Origin: an uncultured Burkholderiales bacterium | GTDB taxonomy: Bacteria; Pseudomonadota; Gammaproteobacteria; Burkholderiales; Thiobacillaceae | Reading direction: 5' to 3' | Length of the DNA stretch: 14,247 nt | NCBI GenBank assembly: GCA_937925755.1 | Contig: CALAMX010000072.1 | Span: 1-14,247 of the forward strand | Part shown: piece by piece, positions 7,205-14,209 of the stretch | Layout of the letters: every line of letters starts with the position of its first letter | Numbering within the stretch: the stretch's first letter is position 1 | The notes under the pieces: model-generated | What the model saw: only the letters and a program-made list of their open reading frames with translations | What the model was told of the DNA's origin: nothing | Database searches by the model: none | Program-made: the position numbers and the translations under genes

Positions 7205-7768
7205 ATGAAAACCGCACAGGAACTGCGCACAGGCAACGTGATCATGGTCAACAACGCGCCGCTGGTGGTACAAAAGGCCGAGTTCAGCAAATCCGGTCGC
7301 AACGCCTCGGTGGTCAAGATGAAGCTGAAAAACCTGCTCACCGGCGCGGTCACGGAGACCGTCTACAAGGCCGACGAGAAGTTCGAGGTCGTGGTGCTGG
7401 AGCGCAAGGAATGCACCTACTCGTATTATGCCGATCCCATGTATGTCTTCATGGATTCGGAATACAACCAGTACGAGGTCGAGGCCGAGAGCATGGGTGA
7501 TGCCCTCAAATACCTCGAGGACGGCATGCCTTGCGAACTGGTGTTCTTCAACGGCAAGGCCATCGCCGTCGAGCTGCCGCCTACGGTCGTGCGCGAGGTC
7601 GAATACACCGAGCCTGCCGTCAAGGGTGACACGACCGGCAAAGTGATGAAGCCGGCCCGTATCAAGCCGACCGGCCTTGAGGTCTCTGTGCCGGCCTTCG
7701 TCGAGATCGGCGACAAGATCGAGATCGACACGGCCACCGGCGAGTATCGGAACCGCGTCAAGGCCTAA
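7205..7768 (+). CDS. efp: Translation elongation factor P, EarP-modified type
   Basis: Binds between the P and E sites of the ribosome and promotes peptide bond formation at polyproline stretches. The 187 residues give the usual three-domain length. The loop at the tip of domain I reads KSGRNAS with Arg at residue 32, the site rhamnosylated by EarP; lysine-type EF-P would have Lys here. The later CTYSYYADPMYVFMD and EVSVPAFVEIGDKIEIDTATGEY are standard EF-P signatures. AAGG at 7195-7198 is a reasonable ribosome binding site, six bases before the ATG. It follows earP on the same strand and converges on the methyltransferase gene, whose stop is 69 bases away. Confidence 0.97.
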   Translation: MKTAQELRTGNVIMVNNAPLVVQKAEFSKSGRNASVVKMKLKNLLTGAVTETVYKADEKFEVVVLERKECTYSYYADPMYVFMDSEYNQYEVEAESMGDALKYLEDGMPCELVFFNGKAIAVELPPTVVREVEYTEPAVKGDTTGKVMKPARIKPTGLEVSVPAFVEIGDKIEIDTATGEYRNRVKA

Positions 7769-7837
7769 GACCGGGGCACCCATCCCGCCGCGGCGTCGCG
7801 CGGGCAGAGTGTGCCGGCCGTTGCGTGGCGGTGTTCC

Positions 7838-8623
7838 TTAGCCTTTGGTCGCCAGTGCGCCCAGCTGCCGCACCCGCTCGAACAGACTGACCGCCGTGGC
7901 CGCCGCCACGTTGAGCGATTCGGTCCGCCCCGGCATGGGAATGCTGAAAGGCGCGCACACCGCCCGCAATTGCGGGCTTAAGCCGGCCCCCTCGTTGCCG
8001 AAGACGAAGGCACAGTCCCCCCGCAAGTCGAGCGCATACAGCTGCCGCTTTGCCCCGAGAACGGCAGCGTAGCAAGGGCCCGGCCAGGCGCGCACCCATG
8101 CGACGAGATCGACGCCCTCATACACGTCGAGTTGGAATTGTGCGCCTTGGCCGCCGCGCAGGGCCTTGGGGGACCAGGCCTCGCAGCACCCCGGAGAGAG
8201 ATGGACAGCGTCCACCCCCGCCGCCGCCGCGGTGCGCAGGATCGCGCCCAGGTTACCGGGATCCTGGATGTCCTCCAGCAGCACGGCACATCGAGGCGTG
8301 CGACCGGTCGGTCGCGGGATGCTGACCACGGCCATGATCCCGGTGGGGTTATGGGTCGGCGCCAGCGCCCGTAGCAGGGGTTCAGTGAGCACGATCACCT
8401 CGGCCTGCGGCCAAGCAGACTGCCAGGCGTCCAGCTCACCTGCGGCCTGGGCTGCAGGGCTGGCGATGAGGGTGCGAACGACGGCACCCGTGGTGCATGC
8501 GACCTGCAGCAGATGTTCCCCGTCGAGTAGGGTTTCGCCGCGTTGCCGGCGCGTGCGCTTGTCCGCCGCCAGGTCACGCAGCGCCCGGTAGCGCGGGTTT
8601 TGTCGCGAGCTGATCGACTGCAC
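7838..8623 (-). CDS. TrmH/SpoU-family RNA 2'-O-methyltransferase
   Basis: A SPOUT-fold enzyme using S-adenosylmethionine to methylate ribose 2'-hydroxyls in tRNA or rRNA. All three family motifs are present: motif 1 EDIQDPGNLGAILRTA near residue 117, motif 2 FGNEGAGLS near 207, and motif 3 IPMPGRTESLNVAAATAVSL from 228, which forms the trefoil knot. An N-terminal substrate-binding region of about 100 residues precedes them. I prefer the GTG at 8623 (261 residues): it gives the family N-terminus SISSRQNP and has GAGG about six bases upstream. A GTG at 8641 would add six residues and overlap the neighbouring stop codon. The target base cannot be told; RlmB-like and other TrmH groups are possible. 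The upstream pentapeptide gene ends eight bases before this start, so the two are probably co-transcribed. Confidence 0.9.
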   Translation of the reverse strand: MQSISSRQNPRYRALRDLAADKRTRRQRGETLLDGEHLLQVACTTGAVVRTLIASPAAQAAGELDAWQSAWPQAEVIVLTEPLLRALAPTHNPTGIMAVVSIPRPTGRTPRCAVLLEDIQDPGNLGAILRTAAAAGVDAVHLSPGCCEAWSPKALRGGQGAQFQLDVYEGVDLVAWVRAWPGPCYAAVLGAKRQLYALDLRGDCAFVFGNEGAGLSPQLRAVCAPFSIPMPGRTESLNVAAATAVSLFERVRQLGALATKG

Positions 8624-8631
8624 GGACGACC

Positions 8632-9537
8632 TCAGCGGCACTGGCCGAGGGAACCCGGCGCGCAGGCGCGGCCGTCCACCCAGACCGTCTTGCTAAGACG
8701 TGCATCCGCCCAGCGCACCCCGCTGACCTGCGCACCGGACAGGGTCGCGTAGTCGAGGATGGCACCAGTGAGGTCGGCACCCGTGAGATCGGCGCCGGTG
8801 AGGTCAGCGCCCACCAGACGCGCGCCGCGCAAGCTGCTGCCACGTAGGCTGGCCCTGCGCAGGTCGGCATAGCCGAGATCCGTCTGACTCAGGTCGGTCG
8901 AGTCGAGCCGAGCGCCGACAAGCCGCGCCCCTTTGAGATCGCGCCCGCGCAGCGTCGCCCCGCGCTTGTCACAGCCCTGCCAGTTGACATAGGCGGCCGG
9001 CGCTGCCGTACAGTCAGGCGCCGCCATCAACGGCACCACCGTCGGCTCGGGTTGGCGGCTCTGACCATACCACAGCGCGAGTGCAACCGCCGCCAGGACC
9101 CCAACGGCCAGCCCGGCATAGCGATACGCCGGGTGGCGGTGCACGGCCTCAAGCGTCTGGGATTGGGTAAGGGCGTGGTCATGCCGTAGCGACAACAGTG
9201 CGACCGACTCACCCGACCGCGCATCCGGCCGATCTCCTGGCGCCGGTTCGGCCGTCCCTCGCTCGTCGGCCCAACGCAGGCGGGCCAGGGCGCGCTCACG
9301 GGCCCAGTCCCCGTGGGTAGCCGCACCGCCCGGCTGTGACGCCTGGGCCTGCGCACGGATCTCGAGGGCCTCGTCGAACTGGCCGCTTCCCGCGACGCTC
9401 ACCCAATGCACCCCATCCGGGCTGATCATGTCCGCTGCGGTAAGACGCCCCAGCTCGACATACTGAGCAATCTGACCGGGCGGAAAAGGGCCCTGGACGC
9501 CTGTTGCGCTTCGGATGTACCAAAGGCTCTGATTCAT
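8632..9537 (-). CDS. Membrane-anchored GYF-like and pentapeptide-repeat protein
   Basis: A 301-residue protein of unknown function with three parts. Residues 5-48 resemble a GYF_2 domain (LWYIRSATGVQGPFPPGQI, then a Gly-Arg-Leu and SPDGVHWV). A charged linker follows, then one hydrophobic helix at about 139-157. After the helix, residues about 191-275 are pentapeptide repeats of the A(D/x)L type, for example GADLTGADLTGADL, expected to fold as a right-handed beta-helix. Basic residues before the helix (HRHPAYRY) suggest the GYF part is cytoplasmic and the repeats periplasmic. All four cysteines (176, 189, 292, 300) lie after the helix and flank the repeats, which fits disulfides outside the cytoplasm. 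No partner protein is visible; the RNA methyltransferase downstream seems functionally unrelated. Confidence 0.85.
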   Translation of the reverse strand: MNQSLWYIRSATGVQGPFPPGQIAQYVELGRLTAADMISPDGVHWVSVAGSGQFDEALEIRAQAQASQPGGAATHGDWARERALARLRWADERGTAEPAPGDRPDARSGESVALLSLRHDHALTQSQTLEAVHRHPAYRYAGLAVGVLAAVALALWYGQSRQPEPTVVPLMAAPDCTAAPAAYVNWQGCDKRGATLRGRDLKGARLVGARLDSTDLSQTDLGYADLRRASLRGSSLRGARLVGADLTGADLTGADLTGAILDYATLSGAQVSGVRWADARLSKTVWVDGRACAPGSLGQCR

Positions 9538-9675
9538 GCGGCAGCGGCCAGTCCGAACCTGGTATAGGATATGCGAAAAGGACGCCCGCTAGGGAAGGCT
9601 TTGCATGACTGGCTGCGCGGGCGCTCGACTCCATTGCGCGGTGTTGGCTCCGGCCGCTCGGCTTCGCCTCGCCAT

Positions 9676-9699
9676 GTCGCGGCTTTCGCCGCTCCTACA
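9676..9699 (-). repeat. REP unit 1, G-C type
   Basis: On the minus strand it reads TGTAGGAGCGGCGAAAGCCG and then CGAC. The stem is GCGGC/GCCGC with a GAAA loop. Confidence 0.85.
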
Positions 9700-9715
9700 C
9701 CTGCCGTACCGATCT

Positions 9716-9739
9716 TGTAGGAGCGACGAAAGTCGCGAC
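9716..9739 (+). repeat. REP unit 2, A-T type
   Basis: Reads TGTAGGAGCGACGAAAGTCG and then CGAC. It differs from unit 1 at two positions that pair with each other in the stem. Confidence 0.85.
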
Positions 9740-9782
9740 CAACAGCGACCAAAAACGACCCACGAGATGCATACCACGACAT

Positions 9783-9805
9783 GTCGCGGCTTTCGCCGCT
9801 CCTAC
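9783..9805 (-). repeat. REP unit 3, G-C type
   Basis: Identical on the minus strand to unit 1 over its 23 bases, lacking the leading T. Confidence 0.85.
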
Positions 9806-9844
9806 CCGAGCTGTAAGCGCGGCAGGCGGTGTGGCATCATCATC

Positions 9845-9868
9845 TGTAGGGGCGACGAAAGTCGCGAC
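9845..9868 (+). repeat. REP unit 4, A-T type
   Basis: Same as unit 2 except for one A-to-G change in the head (TGTAGGGGCG). It is flanked by the 14-base direct repeat CGGYGTGGCATCAT at 9827-9840 and 9881-9894. Confidence 0.8.
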
Positions 9869-10026
9869 CAACACGGTGGGCGGCGTGGCATCATGATGAG
9901 ACGTCTCGCATCCGGCGGCTCCGGGCACTCAATCCCGCTCGCCGGGTTATGCAGAGCTTCCCTGGGCACCGCTTAAGCGGGCTGTGCAAGATTGTACCCG
10001 CTTGCCAGCGTCACCCGCACAAGGGC

Positions 10027-10057
10027 AAAAAAAAAAGCCCGATCGGTATGATCGGGC
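10027..10057 (-). terminator. Intrinsic terminator of the small RNA
   Basis: On the minus strand a perfect 8-bp stem GCCCGATC/GATCGGGC (10050-10057 with 10037-10044) with a five-base loop is followed by ten T residues (10027-10036). It is the strongest terminator in the window and may also end dnaE read-through transcripts. Confidence 0.92.
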
Positions 10058-10114
10058 GAAATCCACCAAAGGAGGAGGATGGAGGAGACAACACTGATAC
10101 AGAGCACCAGTGTC
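10027..10114 (-). ncRNA. Candidate small RNA with anti-Shine-Dalgarno repeats
   Basis: A complete small-transcript layout of about 88 bases is visible on the minus strand. A sigma-70 promoter predicts a start near 10114. The RNA would open with a hairpin (stem ACACTG/CAGTGT, 10108-10113 with 10091-10096, 11-base loop). A single-stranded C/U-rich linker follows; its core at 10071-10087 reads CTCCTCCATCCTCCTCC and contains three CCUCC copies, the anti-Shine-Dalgarno core of 16S rRNA. A second hairpin with a ten-T run ends it. The RNA could pair with ribosome binding sites or occupy initiating ribosomes. I recall an Rfam family called Betaproteobacteria toxic small RNA with an anti-Shine-Dalgarno motif between stem-loops, which this seems to resemble; I could not verify the match. 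It sits about 175 bases downstream of the dnaE stop. Confidence 0.72.
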
Positions 10115-10120
10115 ATTAGC

Positions 10121-10149
10121 ATTATCTAATATTTTGATTTTCTGCGCAA
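10121..10149 (-). promoter_or_regulatory. Promoter of the small RNA
   Basis: On the minus strand TTGCGC (10144-10149) and GATAAT (10121-10126) are exactly 17 bases apart. The spacer is A/T-rich in an otherwise GC-rich region. The predicted start, seven bases on at about 10114, coincides with the first base of the first hairpin. Confidence 0.6.
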
Positions 10150-10271
10150 CCTCGGAACCGACCAGGGGTCTCTTTTCCCCCCGCCACTTGGTTGCGCCTT
10201 GGCAAAAGCACGCCCGGATATTGATCATCCTTTTGATTTCGTTGCATTTTCCGGCATCTCCGGGGCGCAGC

Positions 10272-10291
10272 AGGCCACACCCGGGTGGCCT
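10272..10291. repeat. Hairpin overlapping the dnaE stop codon
   Basis: A perfect 7-bp inverted repeat, AGGCCAC and GTGGCCT, with a six-base loop overlaps the dnaE TAG. No T-run follows, so it is not a standard terminator; it may protect or pause the end of the dnaE message. Confidence 0.4.
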
Positions 10292-13200
10292 ACGAATAGA
10301 CGACCTGGACCCCATCCGGGTTCAGCAGGTCGCGCAGATCCTTGAGCAGTGGGTCGGCCAGCCGCACCCGCCAATGTTGCCCCAGCTCGATCTCGCAAGC
10401 GGCAACGGCATTTCGGTATTGCAGGGCCACGGGGCAGCCCGCCTCGTCGCTGCGATAAGGGTCTAGCAGGCGCATCAGCCGGCTGGCATCGGCGTTGCCG
10501 TTGAGGTGCAATTTGAGGCACTTGGCATGACGGGTGCGCGCCTGCTCCATGTCATAGACCTCCTCGGCGGTGACTCGCAGGCTGTTGCTGTAGCTGTCGA
10601 GGCTGACCTTACCGACGATGACCAGGGTCTGATCCTCGCGGATGCGCTCACGATGGCGCTCGTAGAGCTCGCTGTAGACGACGACCTCGACCTGGGCCGT
10701 GGCATCGTCCAAGAGGACGATGGCCATCTTGCCCCGCTTGCTCATCTGCGTGCGCACGCCCATGACCGTGCCGGCCAGGGTCTGCGGCTGGTTCTGGGGG
10801 GCAAGCTGGGCCAGCGAGCGGCTCAGGATGGGGGCGAGCTCGGCCCGGTCGGCATCGAAGGGGTGGCCGCTGCGGAAAAAACCCAGGGCGAGCTTCTCTT
10901 GCACCAGCCGCTCCCGGAGACTCCAGGCCGGCACCACGGCCAGTGCCGGCGGCGCCTCGGCCACGGCGTCGCCGAACAGGCTGTCCTGGATGGCGTTGCG
11001 CGCCTGGTTCTCCGCCCATTCCAATGCCAGTCCCACACTGTTCAGTAGACTGGCACGGTCGTCGTTGAGGCGGTCGAAGGCCCCGGCACGCACCAGGGCC
11101 TCGATCACCCGCCGGTTGACGATGCGCCGGTCGACGCGACGGCAGAAATCGAACAGATCGGTGAACGGTCCGCCGGCCTCGCGTGCGGCGATGATGTTGG
11201 CGATGGCGGTCTCGCCCGTCCCCTTGATGGCGCCGAGACCATACCGGATGCGCTGGCGGTCCACCGGCACGAAGCGGTATTCCGAAAGATTGATGTCCGG
11301 GCCTAGGATCTCGAGTCCGTTGGCCAGGGCGTCCTTGTAGAAGAGATGGACGGCGTCGGTGTCGTCCATGTCGGAGGAGAGCGTTGCGGCCATGAAGGCC
11401 GCGGTGTGGTGGGCCTTGAGCCAAGCGGTCTGGTAAGAGATCACCGCATAGGCGGCGGTATGCGACTTGTTGAAACCGTATTCGGCGAACTTCTCCATCA
11501 GGTCGAAGAGCTGCATCGCCAGCTCTTCTTCGTAGCCCTTCTGTTTGGCGCCCTCGCGGAAGATGTCGCGGTGCCTGGCCATCTCCTCAGGCTTCTTCTT
11601 GCCCATGGCCCGGCGCAGTAAGTCCGCACCCCCCAAAGTGTAGCCACCGATCACCTGCGAGATCTGCATGACCTGCTCCTGGTAGACGATCACGCCATAG
11701 GTGGGCGCGAGGATCTCCTGCAGGTCCGGGTGGAAGTAATCGATCGCCTGCTTGCCCTTCTTGCGCTGAATGAAATCGTCCACCATGCCCGACCCCAGGG
11801 GTCCGGGCCGGTACAGCGCCAAGACGGCGATGATGTCCTCGAAGCGGTCGGGTTCGAGCTTCGCCAGAAGCTTTTTCATGCCCTCCGATTCCAGTTGGAA
11901 CACAGCCGTGGTATTGGCCTTCTTCAGCAGGGCGTAGGTCGCGGGGTCGTCGAAGCTGAGTCGATCGAGCCGTACCTCACTATTGGGGTCCAGACGCTGG
12001 ATGTACTTGAGGGCGAGATCGATGATGGTAAGGTTTCTCAGACCCAGGAAGTCGAACTTGACCAGGCCGATCTTCTCGACGTCGTCCTTGTCGAGCTGCG
12101 AGACGACGGCATCCGAGCCTTCCGCGCAATAAAGCGGGCAGAAGTCCGTCAGCTTTCCCGGGGCGATCAGCACACCACCGGCGTGCATGCCAACATTGCG
12201 CGTGAGCCCCTCCAGACGGCGGGCCAGGTCGATCAGCTCGCGCACCTCCTCCTCTTGCGCATAGCGCTCCTTGAGCTCAGGCACCTCCTCCAGGGCTTGG
12301 TCCAGGGTGACATTCTTGCCCGGTGCCGAGGGGATCATCTTCGACAGTTGATCGCAAAAGTTGTAAGGCAGGTCGAGCACCCGCCCGACATCGCGCACCA
12401 CCGCACGCGCGGCCATGGTGCCGAAGGTGGCGATCTGGCTCACCGCATCCGCCCCGTACTTCTCGCGCACGTACTCGATCACCCGCCAGCGGTTGTCCTG
12501 GCAGAAATCGATGTCGAAGTCGGGCATGGACACTCGCTCGGGGTTCAAGAAGCGCTCGAACAGCAGGGCATAGCGCAGGGGGTCGAGATCGGTGATCCCG
12601 ATGGCGTAGGCCACCAGCGAGCCGGCCCCTGAGCCGCGCCCCGGCCCGACCGGCACGCCGTTTTGCTTGGCCCAATTGATGAAGTCGGCGACGATGAGGA
12701 AGTAGCCGGCGAAGCCCATCTGGATGATGGTGTCGAGCTCCCTCTCCAGCCGGGCCACGTATTCGGGCCGGCGCCGCTGGCGCTCGCTCACCTCCGGGTA
12801 GAGTTGTTCGAGCCGCACCGCCAGCCCCTCATGGGCCTGCTGGCGCAGATACTCATCGAGCCCCATGCCACCCGGGGTGGGAAAGGCGGGAAGCTTACTC
12901 TTGCCGAGCTCCAGCGTGAGGTTACAACGCCGGGCGATCTCCAGGCTATTGGCCAGGGCCTCGGGTAGATCGGCGAAGTGCTCAACCATCTCCGCCTGGC
13001 TCTTGAAATATTGCTCTGGCGTGAAGAGTCGGGGCCGGCGGCGGTCGGCCAGGACATAGCCCTCGGCGATACACACCCGCGCCTCGTGCGCCTTGAAGTC
13101 CTCCGGCGCAAGGAACTGCACCGGATGGGTCGCCACCACGGGCAGACCAAGTACATCGGCAAGATCGACCGCCTGGGTCAGATGCAGTTCTGCCTCGGGG

Positions 13201-13727
13201 TGGCCGCTGCGCTGGATCTCCAAGTAATAGCGGTCGGGAAACCGACGCGCCCAGCGCTCGGCCAGCTTGCGGGCGGTGGCTTGGGCATCGTTGAGCAGCG
13301 CCATTCCCACGTCACCCAGGTGTCCCCCGGACAAGGCGATCAGGCCGTCGGTGCCCAGGATGTCGAACCAGTCCGGCGAAATCACCGCGCGGCCACGGTG
13401 GATGTTGCTGCGATATGCACGCGTGAGCAGCTCGCACAGGGTCCGATAGCCGCGTCGGTCCTGCACCAGTAACAGCATCCGCTGCGGCTTGTCGGCATGG
13501 GCCGGCGCCGCCACCCAGACATCGCAGCCAATGAGCGGCTTGACCCCCCGCTTGCGCGCCGCCGTGTAGAACTTGACCATGCCGAAGACGTTGGCCAGGT
13601 CGGTCAGAGCCAGCGCCGGCATGCCATCTTGGCGCGCGCGCTCGAGCGCGTCTTCCACCCGCACGATGCCATCGTGGATGGAAAACTCGCTGTGCAGGCG
13701 AAGATGGACGAATCGAGGGACGCTCAT
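10290..13727 (-). CDS. dnaE: DNA polymerase III subunit alpha
   Basis: The catalytic subunit of the replicative polymerase, 1145 residues, close to the usual proteobacterial DnaE1 length. The N-terminal PHP domain starts with RFVHLRLHSEFS. The palm has GPGRGSG at 361-367 and the catalytic motif PDFDIDF with Asp403 and Asp405; the third carboxylate is Asp559 in KFDFLGL. The internal clamp-binding motif QDSLF is at 914-918, and an OB-fold begins near 982 (AGTVMGVRTQMSKRGKMA). The tail would contact tau. All expected parts are present and there is no intein or frameshift. The ATG at 13727 gives the standard MSVPRFVHLRLHS start, though no Shine-Dalgarno sequence is evident. A TATAAT box lies 45 bases upstream. 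It is flanked by non-coding DNA on both sides and appears monocistronic. Confidence 0.98.
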   Translation of the reverse strand: MSVPRFVHLRLHSEFSIHDGIVRVEDALERARQDGMPALALTDLANVFGMVKFYTAARKRGVKPLIGCDVWVAAPAHADKPQRMLLLVQDRRGYRTLCELLTRAYRSNIHRGRAVISPDWFDILGTDGLIALSGGHLGDVGMALLNDAQATARKLAERWARRFPDRYYLEIQRSGHPEAELHLTQAVDLADVLGLPVVATHPVQFLAPEDFKAHEARVCIAEGYVLADRRRPRLFTPEQYFKSQAEMVEHFADLPEALANSLEIARRCNLTLELGKSKLPAFPTPGGMGLDEYLRQQAHEGLAVRLEQLYPEVSERQRRRPEYVARLERELDTIIQMGFAGYFLIVADFINWAKQNGVPVGPGRGSGAGSLVAYAIGITDLDPLRYALLFERFLNPERVSMPDFDIDFCQDNRWRVIEYVREKYGADAVSQIATFGTMAARAVVRDVGRVLDLPYNFCDQLSKMIPSAPGKNVTLDQALEEVPELKERYAQEEEVRELIDLARRLEGLTRNVGMHAGGVLIAPGKLTDFCPLYCAEGSDAVVSQLDKDDVEKIGLVKFDFLGLRNLTIIDLALKYIQRLDPNSEVRLDRLSFDDPATYALLKKANTTAVFQLESEGMKKLLAKLEPDRFEDIIAVLALYRPGPLGSGMVDDFIQRKKGKQAIDYFHPDLQEILAPTYGVIVYQEQVMQISQVIGGYTLGGADLLRRAMGKKKPEEMARHRDIFREGAKQKGYEEELAMQLFDLMEKFAEYGFNKSHTAAYAVISYQTAWLKAHHTAAFMAATLSSDMDDTDAVHLFYKDALANGLEILGPDINLSEYRFVPVDRQRIRYGLGAIKGTGETAIANIIAAREAGGPFTDLFDFCRRVDRRIVNRRVIEALVRAGAFDRLNDDRASLLNSVGLALEWAENQARNAIQDSLFGDAVAEAPPALAVVPAWSLRERLVQEKLALGFFRSGHPFDADRAELAPILSRSLAQLAPQNQPQTLAGTVMGVRTQMSKRGKMAIVLLDDATAQVEVVVYSELYERHRERIREDQTLVIVGKVSLDSYSNSLRVTAEEVYDMEQARTRHAKCLKLHLNGNADASRLMRLLDPYRSDEAGCPVALQYRNAVAACEIELGQHWRVRLADPLLKDLRDLLNPDGVQVVYS

Positions 13728-13771
13728 GGCGCAAACGAGGCGCGCGCAGGCGCGTAGGACGAGCAGTCGTG

Positions 13772-13777
13772 ATTATA
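13772..13777 (-). promoter_or_regulatory. Candidate dnaE -10 box
   Basis: A perfect TATAAT on the minus strand predicts a start near 13765 and a leader of about 38 bases. The -35 region is GC-rich and does not match the consensus, so an activator or an alternative promoter is possible. Confidence 0.45.
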
Positions 13778-13983
13778 ACGGGTGCGGGGCCCAAGGCCGG
13801 CCTTCCTGGGTTGCACTCGGTTGGGCGGGCAGCTTCGGACGATGGCGGACTGGAAAGGCGGCCGGCGATAGGTCCACCAGGCGATCTTTGCCCTCGTGTT
13901 TGCGGCACGATCGCGCCTGCTGGCGGCGATCAGGGCAACTAGGGAAACCTGCGGCGCGATCCGATTGAACCTAAAAACCGAAG

Positions 13984-14009
13984 TTGAACGGGCCCGAAGG
14001 GCGGTTCAA
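13984..14009. repeat. Two-tier hairpin
   Basis: TTGAAC (13984-13989) pairs with GTTCAA (14004-14009), and inside it GGCCC-type sequence pairs around a three-base GAA loop (13992-14002). An additional TTGAACC lies about 20 bases to the left, giving an alternative pairing with GGTTCAA. On the minus strand a run of five T residues lies a few bases beyond the stem, so it may act as a weak terminator. Confidence 0.45.
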
Positions 14010-14095
14010 GCGGGTGCCTGGCTTGACACGACGACGCCGCAGGGCGACCGCGACTGGCGAAGCAGGGGCCCCTTCTGGGGATGCGACCCCGTCGC

Positions 14096-14132
14096 GGGAT
14101 GCTGGTGCCCCACCCGCGGTCGCCGGCATCCC
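14096..14132. repeat. Inverted repeat, 10-bp arms
   Basis: GGGATGCTGG at 14096-14105 and CCGGCATCCC at 14123-14132 pair with one G-T wobble around a 17-base loop. Another GGGGATGC just upstream (about 14077) could compete for the same partner. Confidence 0.45.
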
Positions 14133-14209
14133 CTGCGCTGGCCGATCCCCGCTCGCGCGGGGCCCCTCGGCCGACGCTGCGGGGCGCCCCCCCTGCAAGC
14201 AGGCGCGAA

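Larger units (their letters stand above)
9676..9868. repeat. REP cluster (BIME-like), four units in two inverted pairs
   Basis: Four palindromic units of 23-24 bases share the head GTAGGRGCG and a tail CGCGAC around a GAAA tetraloop hairpin. Their orientation alternates: minus, plus, minus, plus. The two minus units carry a G-C pair in the stem (GCGGC/GCCGC) where the two plus units carry A-T (GCGAC/GTCGC), so the stem is preserved in both types. This is the arrangement of bacterial interspersed mosaic elements mobilised by a REP-associated tyrosine transposase, which is not in the window. Facing units can also pair into one long hairpin. Confidence 0.85.
9538..10289. other. Non-coding region with REP cluster and small RNA gene
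   Basis: This 752-base stretch has no credible protein gene; the open frames run across the repeats in several frames. From left to right it holds about 140 unremarkable bases upstream of the pentapeptide gene, four REP units at 9676-9868, a partial 14-base direct repeat flanking the last of them, about 150 bases without recognisable structure, then the small RNA gene (10027-10149 including promoter), and about 140 bases up to the dnaE stop that form the dnaE 3' untranslated region. Confidence 0.7.

Noticed and set aside
9676..9868. The REP cluster as a CRISPR array.
   Set aside because: The units are inverted with respect to each other and separated by irregular gaps of about 16, 43 and 39 bases, which is not a direct-repeat array, and no cas gene is present.
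9605..9976. A 123-codon plus-strand open frame across the REP cluster.
   Set aside because: It runs through four REP units in mixed orientation, has no ribosome binding site, and its peptide repeats only where the REPs repeat.
10079..10129. A plus-strand 16-codon ORF (ATG at 10079, TAA at 10127) behind a very strong Shine-Dalgarno-like run AAAGGAGGAGG.
   Set aside because: The purine run is simply the complement of the anti-Shine-Dalgarno linker of the small RNA. The minus-strand reading explains the promoter, both hairpins and the T-run, whereas the plus strand has no visible promoter or terminator here.
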